Part shown: positions 57,480 through 64,000 of the stretch, in pieces
Position numbering within the stretch: position 1 is the first letter of the stretch
How the letters are laid out: each line of letters opens with the position of its first letter
Assembly: GCF_016801865.2 (NCBI RefSeq)
Contig: NC_068938.1
Location: 135,388,998 to 135,452,997, forward strand
Origin: Culex pipiens pallens
Lineage: Eukaryota > Arthropoda > Insecta > Diptera > Culicidae
Reading direction: 5' to 3'
Length of the DNA stretch: 64,000 bases
Position numbers and translations under genes: made by a program
The notes under the pieces: generated by a model
Seen by the model: only the letters and a program-made list of their open reading frames with translations
Database searches by the model: none
What the model was told of the DNA's origin: nothing

Positions 57480-58470
57480 ACTTATAGTCATCGCCACCTT
57501 CAAAAGTGTCTTCAAGAAAATGTTGTCAGCTTTCCAATGATTCAAAGAGCAAAATGTTCCATCAAGAAATGTCTAGATTTTGTTTTAATTGTATTGTTTG
57601 ATTTTTTTTATTATTTTTATTGGAAACTTTTTAATAACAGTTCTGGAAACTTGTCAAGTTATGTATTTTATGTGTCAATTCCTCATCAAAATGTGCAACA
57701 TAAGACAATTCGATTAACGTTTTGAAAATGTAGTTTGAACTGAGTTTTTTTTTGTAAATCTGGGATTTCTTTAGAGATGAAAATCATAAAACCGTATTAA
57801 TACACAATTTTAACAAGAATGCATAAATGGGTACAAGTTTTATATTCTAAATTGAACTACAATTGCAAGCCGCAGAAGATTTTTTTTCAAGAGTATAAAA
57901 TTATTAATGGTTCAGCAAAAAAGTAGACTTATGAATCTCCTCTTATTTAAAAATGTTTTCCAAATACCTTGATTATTTTTTGGTTCAAATCGTTCGGACT
58001 GGAACTTTTTGTTAAAATATTGAAAATGAAACAATATTTTTTAAGTTAAGCATAAACAAACTTGTTACGGTGTTTTAAACATTATAAATTGAAAATACCC
58101 TTATAAATCTTACGTTGTTGTATCAGCTAAATCAGAGCAGACACGTAATATGTGTACACAAAACATAGGTAAAACTTAATGTGTTCTTGTAAATTTATAT
58201 TTTAATGCGGTTTTTTGATTGTTAAGCGCTTTGCCACCTTCTACAAAGTTATTTCATGTCTTATTTTGCACATAAAACACATTATTTGGCAAGTTTCTTG
58301 AACTGTTAATAAAAAGTTTTCAATAAATAATTAAGGAAATTAAAAAAACTTTAAAAATAGATATGTCAGAAATTTCTCGATGAAACATTTCGCTCTTTGA
58401 AGTATTGGCAAGCTGGAACAAATTCTTGTAAGACCCTTTTGAAAATAGTGATAATATTTTTTTCCTAAAA
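57480..58470. mobile_element. Decayed palindromic element
   Basis: About 57,480-57,580 is an inverted relative of 58,365-58,470 at roughly 75 percent identity (CTTCAAAAGTGTCTT against AAGACCCTTTTGAAAA; TTCAAAGAGCAAAATGTTCC against the complement of GGAACATTTCGCTCTTTGAA-like sequence). The interior is AT-rich. It is an old foldback or MITE without coding capacity. Confidence 0.5.
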
Positions 58471-58534
58471 AGTTTGTTCTAGAAAACACGCCGTGTAAAT
58501 TATTTTGAGTGGAAATGTTCCAATGAAAGCGTAC

Positions 58535-59487
58535 TAGGGGAAAGTGGGGCAAGTGTAACAAGCTAAGAAAATGCTCGTTATAACCCATTAAAAACGTTAA
58601 AAAATCTGTCGGATTTTTTAGAATCATCTTATTCCAGGTCTTGACTGAGACTTTGATAGAACAAGTTTTTAAAAAATTCAGTTTTTTAATGTAAAAAAAT
58701 TATTTTAATTTTTTTGATTTTTCGTACGCTCTACTCAACTAGTGGGGCAAGACGAACAACCCGTTGGGGCAAGAGGAACAAGGCATTAAACAACATGTTA
58801 ATTTGCTAAAAATTGTACTGTTATCACTTAGATACATCAGATTAGAATGTATTTGAAACGTTTCTTTCATTTTTAGATTAAATAATAATATTTTACTAAA
58901 AATTTTACCGTTTTTACGAAAAATAAATATTACTTAGATGATAAATAGTCAATTTTCATGATATTATTATATCGTATATGGACAATTTTTTGAACAATTG
59001 TTTATCAGTTTTTATGAACATTTATGTATTTTTTTCACAATAAAATATGTTGCTGGAGCAATTCGTATTTTTTCCATACTAAAAATCCATATGGTACACT
59101 TGCCCCACCTAAACAAGATTTTTCAAAAGCTCTCTACAAAAATAACCAAAACGTAAATCATACTTTATAAGAGGTGCAAGTCATTGGTAGGGACACTACT
59201 GATCTAGGAAAAATAGCATTTTGATAAAATGAGCCTTAAAATGAACCCTAAGCCTTATTTTGTACTTTCCAAATATTATAAGGAAACAAATGTTTTGAAA
59301 AAAACTCCATTCAAGCTTATGCCTCGTGGCGTTTACGTCGTTTTGGCGGTTATGTGGTAGTAGAATCAGCTAATTGCATTGCTAGCAACAATTCCTCATA
59401 CTGGAAATAATCAAAATTGTAAAAATTACGGCCTTACGAGCGACTGTTCCTCTTGCCCCATATGGTCGTCTTGCCCCACGTCCCCTA
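58535..59487. mobile_element. 953-bp inverted-repeat element rich in GGGGCAAG
   Basis: Ends TAGGGGAAAGTGGGGCAAG and CTTGCCCCACGTCCCCTA are inverted. GGGGCAAG or CTTGCCCC occurs at least six times (near 58552, 58743, 58765, 59102, 59454 and 59470), spread through both halves. A truncated inverted copy fills 1-567. TA at both tips fits a Tc1/mariner-like MITE. No coding frame. Confidence 0.7.
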
Positions 59488-59547
59488 ATTCGAATGCTAA
59501 TATTCGAAACTCTGTACATAAGGCATTCCAGGCCCAGTAAAAAAAAT

Positions 59548-61211
59548 AAAATTGATCAAATCAAAGATTTTTTTTTTTTTTTTGTTCATAACTTATTTTT
59601 ATTAGGTCCTTTTAGGTGCTGTGACCAGGTTAGGACCGAGGATCAAAAGTACAAAAAATAATAAAAGAAAAGTAAAAAAAAACCGGAACTGATCTAGATT
59701 TTCATTTTCTCGTGCCATGTGTCAGCAAGTGTGCGATCACGTCAATCTGTTCCTCGGGTGTCTTGCACTGCCTCAAGCGACCTCTGTATTCTCTGTAAAT
59801 GGACCACAGCTCCGACTCGCTGTACAGCTTCGGTTCGCCTTGATCCGCCTTCGGGGTTGCACCGGCGCCGGCGCCAGTATTATCTGGACTTCTTCCTGCG
59901 GGACGAGGATGTTTTTCTTCCGTCCCGACGGACGGCACCGCTCCAGGTAGCGGAGGAAAATCCGCCGCGGTCAACGTGGCTCCTGCCGGAGTCTGTTTGT
60001 CCTTCTTCCATGCTGGCGGCTTCGGCTTGGACGCCTGCTGCCTCGACTGGATGAACTGCGCACGTTTGGGACAGCTGCGGTCCAGACCCTCGTGAGATCC
60101 AGAGCAGTTGACACACTTCTTGGCTTCCGTTTCTTCTGCTTTGCACTTTTCCGTGCTGTGGGCACCCCCACAGCTGCTGCACCTGGGCTTGAGATGGCAG
60201 TTACTGGTTCCGTGACCGAACTGCAAGCAGTTCTTGCACTGGGTCACGTGCGGTTCTTTGTTCCGGTAGGCCACCCACCGGACGACGACTGGTCCCACTT
60301 TCTTTACCTTGCTACTCAACTCCTTCAGACTGGTATGCCCCTTGGGGAAGAGCACGATGAAAGGCGTCTCATCGATGGCGGGAAGCTGCTGCTTCCGCCT
60401 GATGGCGTGTACTGCCAAGACGTCCAGCTGATGTTCCGTCTTGAGCAGCTCCTTGACGTAATCCGGTTCCGCGTTCGGGAGACCTCGCATTACTACCCGG
60501 TGCGGTCTCGCACTGCGCTTTCCGTGCGTATAGAACTGCACCTTGTTCTTCTTCAGGTGAGCTTGCACCGTGTCGAAGTCGTCGCTCGAGAAGCACGTAA
60601 TTTTGGTGCCGTACCGCGTCAGTTTGTGTTCCGGCTGGACATTACATGTCGACATCACTTTCGCAAGGCGGGCGAAACTCGTTTCTTTCACCACCAGCGG
60701 CGGCTGCTTCTTCTCCCCGGCCGACTTGCCGGGTGCTGGTACCACGGGGGTGGTTTTTTCTGCTGCTGGGTTCGCATTGTTGTTGTTGTTGCTCTTCTCC
60801 GCTAGCGGGCTGAACTTGTTGTTGCTGAGCAGTTTCTCCACTTCCTGGCCATTGCCGTCGTTGATCTCCTCCCTAGCCTTCCTGCGCCGAACCTTGATCA
60901 CGGGACGAAATTCGCCCCCGTCCTCTCCTCCTCCTTCTGAGTCTTCCACCTCCATGCCCGTCGCCGCCTGCGTTTTGGGTTGGAACCCGTCCGGTTTCTC
61001 CCACACACTTTTCTTCATGGCCGCGTTCCAGTAGAACGGCCTTCCATCCTCAGTCCTGTGCTCCGTCCACTCACACACCGCCGTCGCGGCCGCCGCCATG
61101 GCCGTCGGCGAAAGTTTAAAAAAAACACCGTCAAAAACGCGCTCAAAAGACACACGTCTGCTCTGAGCAAGCTGTCAAACTGGAATCACAAAAATTGATC
61201 AAATCAAAGAT
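59548..61211 (-). mobile_element. Full-length retroposon coding only a WW-domain LINE ORF1
   Basis: A 21-bp direct repeat containing ATTGATCAAATCAAAGAT lies at 59548-59568 and 61191-61211. The 1,622-bp insert between them ends, on the minus strand, with AATAAA (complement at 59598-59603) and a poly(A) of about 15 (59569-59583). Its 5' end on the minus strand is GTGATTCCAGTTTGACAGC. It therefore integrated as a complete polyadenylated RNA by a LINE machinery. It contains one intact frame (ORF1) and no endonuclease or reverse transcriptase. Confidence 0.88.
59702..61153 (-). CDS. LINE ORF1 (gag-like) protein with N-terminal WW domain
   Basis: An intact frame of 483 residues. Residues about 27-57 form a WW domain (EWTEHRTEDGRPFYWNAAMK, W29; then SVWEKP, W51 and P54), closest in pattern to the PRPF40/TCERG1 type of splicing proteins. 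Residues about 90-330 hold an RNA-binding region typical of Jockey-clade ORF1, then zinc knuckles CKNCLQFGHGTSNC, CSSCGGAHSTEKC and CVNCSGSHEGLDRSC. The C-terminal block ELWSIYREYRGRLRQCKTPE with EQIDVIAHLL is shared in form with the ORF1 at 61683-63106. ORF1 proteins bind their own RNA in particles. The true start may be 61099 (MAAAAT), which keeps the WW domain. The intact frame suggests youth or selection. Confidence 0.85.
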   Translation of the reverse strand: MSFERVFDGVFFKLSPTAMAAAATAVCEWTEHRTEDGRPFYWNAAMKKSVWEKPDGFQPKTQAATGMEVEDSEGGGEDGGEFRPVIKVRRRKAREEINDGNGQEVEKLLSNNKFSPLAEKSNNNNNANPAAEKTTPVVPAPGKSAGEKKQPPLVVKETSFARLAKVMSTCNVQPEHKLTRYGTKITCFSSDDFDTVQAHLKKNKVQFYTHGKRSARPHRVVMRGLPNAEPDYVKELLKTEHQLDVLAVHAIRRKQQLPAIDETPFIVLFPKGHTSLKELSSKVKKVGPVVVRWVAYRNKEPHVTQCKNCLQFGHGTSNCHLKPRCSSCGGAHSTEKCKAEETEAKKCVNCSGSHEGLDRSCPKRAQFIQSRQQASKPKPPAWKKDKQTPAGATLTAADFPPLPGAVPSVGTEEKHPRPAGRSPDNTGAGAGATPKADQGEPKLYSESELWSIYREYRGRLRQCKTPEEQIDVIAHLLTHGTRK

Positions 61212-61417
61212 CTAGCTACAGCTGTTACGGTCCCTGCGGAACATATTAGCTATCATCGAGCGGTAGGCCTTTAAACACTTTTGCTAAAGAGGGAAAGCAG
61301 ATCTGATGCAAACAAACCAACTTCTGTGGCATTCAGAGATGTGAATGTGTTGTTTCTGTTTCCGATCAATTCGGTGTCTCTTTAGAAAATTTTTAGATTA
61401 TGATCAGAAAAAGACAC

Positions 61418-63187
61418 AGCACTTGATTTCTTTAATTTTTTTTATGTTTTAAATTTCAATTAGGTTTTATTGGTGAATAATCAAGATACAATCAGTTCTT
61501 TTGCAATTCATAACAGAGTTTTGGAGTTCCTTTCAGCTGTGTGTTGCATCATAATCCATTTTGGAACAATTATTTCTATAACTATGGCACTAACAAGAGT
61601 AAGAAAAATTAAAAAAAAAACTTGCTAAAATTGCAAAGGAAAGGGGAAAGAAAGAGAAAAAGCTTATAACTAAATCAAAGTATTTTGTCCTTTGTAGATG
61701 TGCTTGATCATCAGCTCCCCAAGGGCTAGAAATTGCTCCGCCTTGTTACGGCAGCTCCGAAACCTCGACATCATCTCCCCCGCGAGAGCAAAGAACTCTG
61801 GCAGGGTGAAGAGATCTTCCCCGGTGACTTCTTGCTGGGCCGCATTGCCGCTACCGGCAGCAACCACGCTGGCAAACGATCGCCCCCAGCCAGGGGGGAA
61901 TGCTGAGTTGTCCGCGGGAACCGTACGCTGCCCAGCAGCCGGCACGGTTACGCTCGTACTTCGATGAGGAGGGTGGGACGCTGCTGCTTTCTTCTTCCTC
62001 TTTTCCTGCTCCTCGAGGTAATTTTTTCGTGCACTGCATCCACGGTAGTTGCTGGTATGGTTACCTCCACAGTTGGCGCACTTGATGCGCGCCTTGGTTT
62101 GCTCTGCCTTGTCCCCCCAGGTCCGCCTTGCACGGCAGTACACACGCCTCAGAGAGGTGTGTTTCACCGCACTTTACACAGCGGGGCGGGAGGTTGCAGT
62201 TCCGCGAGCCGTGGCCGAATTTTTGGCAACGGTGGCATTGTGCTGCGTCCGACGGGTACTTTGAGTAGTACCGCCAGTTTACCCAAAACCCGTCCAACGC
62301 CTTAGTTCGTCGCAGGTCTTGAATCTTGACGGTGCCGCGGTCGAAGTACAACAGGTACAGTGTGTGTGTACCTGTGACTGTTGTCTTCCGCGAGAGGACT
62401 TTTATGTCACGCGGCGTTATTCCAGCACCCGAGAGGTCCTTCTTGAGGTCGGAGATCGGGCGGTCTTGGTACCCCTGCAAGACGACCTTAACGGCTGTCT
62501 TCTGCACGGGGTCGAATGTGTAGAACTTGAAGTTTTTACTCTTCAATTTCTCCACAACCAGGTCGAAGTTCTTAGTGTCAAATGTGTAGACTTGCACTGA
62601 CGACTTACCGATTTTCAGACAATATCCGAGGCCTTCCAGCAACTCGTCAACATCGTCCGCCAACGTGTCCAAAACAAAAATTGGAGGTGGTCTTCGTTCC
62701 GTTAGTTCTTTTGAATAGTTATAGAATAGTTCTTTTTTGACGTCGGCACTTTTTTCCGTGCACGACCATCATCGTCGTCGTCGTCGTCGGTAGTGCTGCT
62801 ACCGTCGGTGTTGTTGTTGTTGTTTTCTTCGTCGTCGCTCAGCATCTGGAACTCGTTCCTGATGGGAATGTTGGCGGATGTTGACGTGTTGGTCGTGGCA
62901 CCGGAAGTACCTGAACGGGTTCGCACTGGTGATCTCGGAACATATCCGGGTAACTTGTCGATGCCTTCTGCGCTCACGCTCCCCTGCGCGATGGCGGTCG
63001 ACACGGCGTTGGTTTGTTTACCTTTTTGCACACGGCCGGTAGAGGAACTTCGCGGGTTTTTCGAGGCCGCACTCGAACTGCCACGGCCACGGCCGGCCTT
63101 TGGCATGCTGCAGGAGCAAACTCGCGGGTAATCACGGTAATTTACGGCGAAAAAAATCGAAAAAACGATGGAGCATTGAGCACTTGA
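61418..63187 (-). mobile_element. Second ORF1-only retroposon, full length by target duplication
   Basis: AGCACTTGA occurs at 61418-61426 and 63179-63187, directly outside the element. Minus-strand order is a 72-nt leader, ORF1 in three broken pieces, then an A-rich 3' untranslated part similar to that at 38,020-38,290. No ORF2 lies between ORF1 and the 3' end, so this copy and the one at 38 kb share the same ORF1-to-tail junction. Confidence 0.75.
61670..63106 (-). pseudogene. Broken LINE ORF1 (gag-like) gene
   Basis: Three overlapping minus-strand frames continue one another: 63106-62702 (MPKAGRGRGSSSAASKNPRS, acidic D-run), 62672-62061 (KSSVQVYTFDTKNFDLVVEK; zinc knuckle CHRCQKFGHGSRNC and CVKCGETHLSEAC) and 62167-61670 (CANCGGNHTSNYRGC, then GEDLFTLPEFFALAGEMMSR). 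Two frameshifts separate them. There is no WW domain here; the N-terminus is a Ser/Gly/Arg-rich and acidic tail instead. Family: Jockey-type ORF1. Confidence 0.8.
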
Positions 63188-64000
63188 CTGCTGCTTGCTC
63201 TCGTGCTTACACGGAAGTGTTTTTATGTTTTAGTGGAAATAAATGCCAAATTTTATTTTTTAGTGTATATTAATGAAGAATTGATTTTGGGCATGTCACA
63301 TCACATTTCTGAAAGGCAGTGATTCTCTAAAAGTATCGAAACTACACTAATTTGGTTTTTTTTTGCGATAAAAAAAATGAATTTGCAATTAAAAAATACT
63401 TTATTGTGATGTTTTGATTAAGAGCACCGTTTTAGAGCATTTTTATAATTATTCATTCAATTTCACCATGTCTATCTCGCAAAAAAAAAAAAATATTCGA
63501 AAATTGTCAACAATATTCGTTTATGGACATAATTGTCCCGACTCGACCTGAGAAAAATCAGATTTTACAACGAGTTGAAATACAAAACATTTTTGTTATA
63601 CGTCGCGCCAAATATACATCACATCGATTTTTCTATTTTTTTGATTCAGGGTTAGTGAATGAACTCACCAATTTTTTTAAGTGTCATCAACAAACAATAA
63701 AACACGATAAGTTGAAGTTGTATGAAAAGATTTACTTTTATTTATTATCATTTATGCTTACACTAATCAATCAAAGTTGTAACGTTGTCTTTCACGCGCG
63801 AACCTTACTGACTAGAGATCTCCGAAGAAACATCATTTAACTACCTACGTACGCTGTCGGAAATCACTAATTTATACAAGTTAATTTTCCTCCTTTTTAT
63901 TCTCTCTGTAAATACGTTTAACATCGCTTTACATTTGCGTTTCCTTTATCTTGTCGCGTATTGATGAAGCGAATATTCAATTTGAACAAAAATGGTCTTG
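63188..64000. other. AT-rich DNA at the window end
   Basis: No gene is recognised. One plus-strand frame of 105 codons at 63,523-63,840 has no family-like features and AT-biased composition, and is not called. Confidence 0.35.

Noticed and set aside
60092..61034. Plus-strand frames of 237 and 154 codons
   Set aside because: They are antisense to the intact WW-domain ORF1, which has zinc knuckles and a matching poly(A) tail on the minus strand.
63523..63840. 105-codon frame near the window end
   Set aside because: AT-biased composition, no recognisable motif and no splice or promoter context.

Overview
This window looks like nuclear DNA of a culicine mosquito, most likely Culex. The evidence is spliced genes with canonical GT-AG introns and insect-like proteins, a few nuclear tRNA genes, and very AT-rich intergenic and intronic DNA crowded with small terminal-inverted-repeat elements, long palindromes, LINE pieces and tRNA-derived repeats. 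All calls were made by eye from the sequence; no database search was run.

Layout. 0-4.6 kb: AT-rich upstream DNA with repeat fragments. 4.6-5.7 kb: an element with an internal 164-bp tandem array. 6.0-8.3 kb (+): the last four exons of a proton-coupled oligopeptide transporter (SLC15/POT family). 9.4-10.4 kb: a 1-kb palindromic transposon whose ends read CACAGTG. 12.85-14.5 kb (+): a complete three-exon F-box/leucine-rich-repeat gene. 15-20 kb: non-coding DNA with a decayed LINE reverse-transcriptase fragment and a nearly perfect 1-kb palindrome. 20.3-42.2 kb (+): a complete p38 MAP kinase gene spread over about 20 kb. Its introns carry many nested elements, including a 1.86-kb solo-LTR-like insertion inside a palindromic element. 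The gene has two alternative copies of one 80-nt exon, and an antisense tRNA-Phe gene lies between them. A tRNA-Val gene follows at 42.8 kb.

43.7-54 kb is an accessory region of nested repeats. It holds a short SLC12 cotransporter fragment inside an inverted-repeat element, a 0.9-kb retroposon with a 21-bp target duplication, tRNA-like units, a malate dehydrogenase pseudogene interrupted by a tRNA-derived repeat, and two gene-like remnants I could not identify. 54.8-56.6 kb (-): a single-exon gene for a signal-peptide-bearing protein made almost entirely of Arg/Glu/Asp repeats, with a TATA box. 57-63 kb: further palindromic elements and two full-length retroposed units, each coding only a LINE ORF1 (gag-like) protein. 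One of these is intact and carries an N-terminal WW domain.

The host genes (transporter, F-box protein, p38, RED-repeat protein) are separate transcription units with no shared pathway evident. The most unusual material is the ORF1-only retroposon with a WW domain, the p38 mutually exclusive exons, the CACAGTG-ended element with a CATCG target duplication, and several insertions whose exact boundaries can be read from target duplications.
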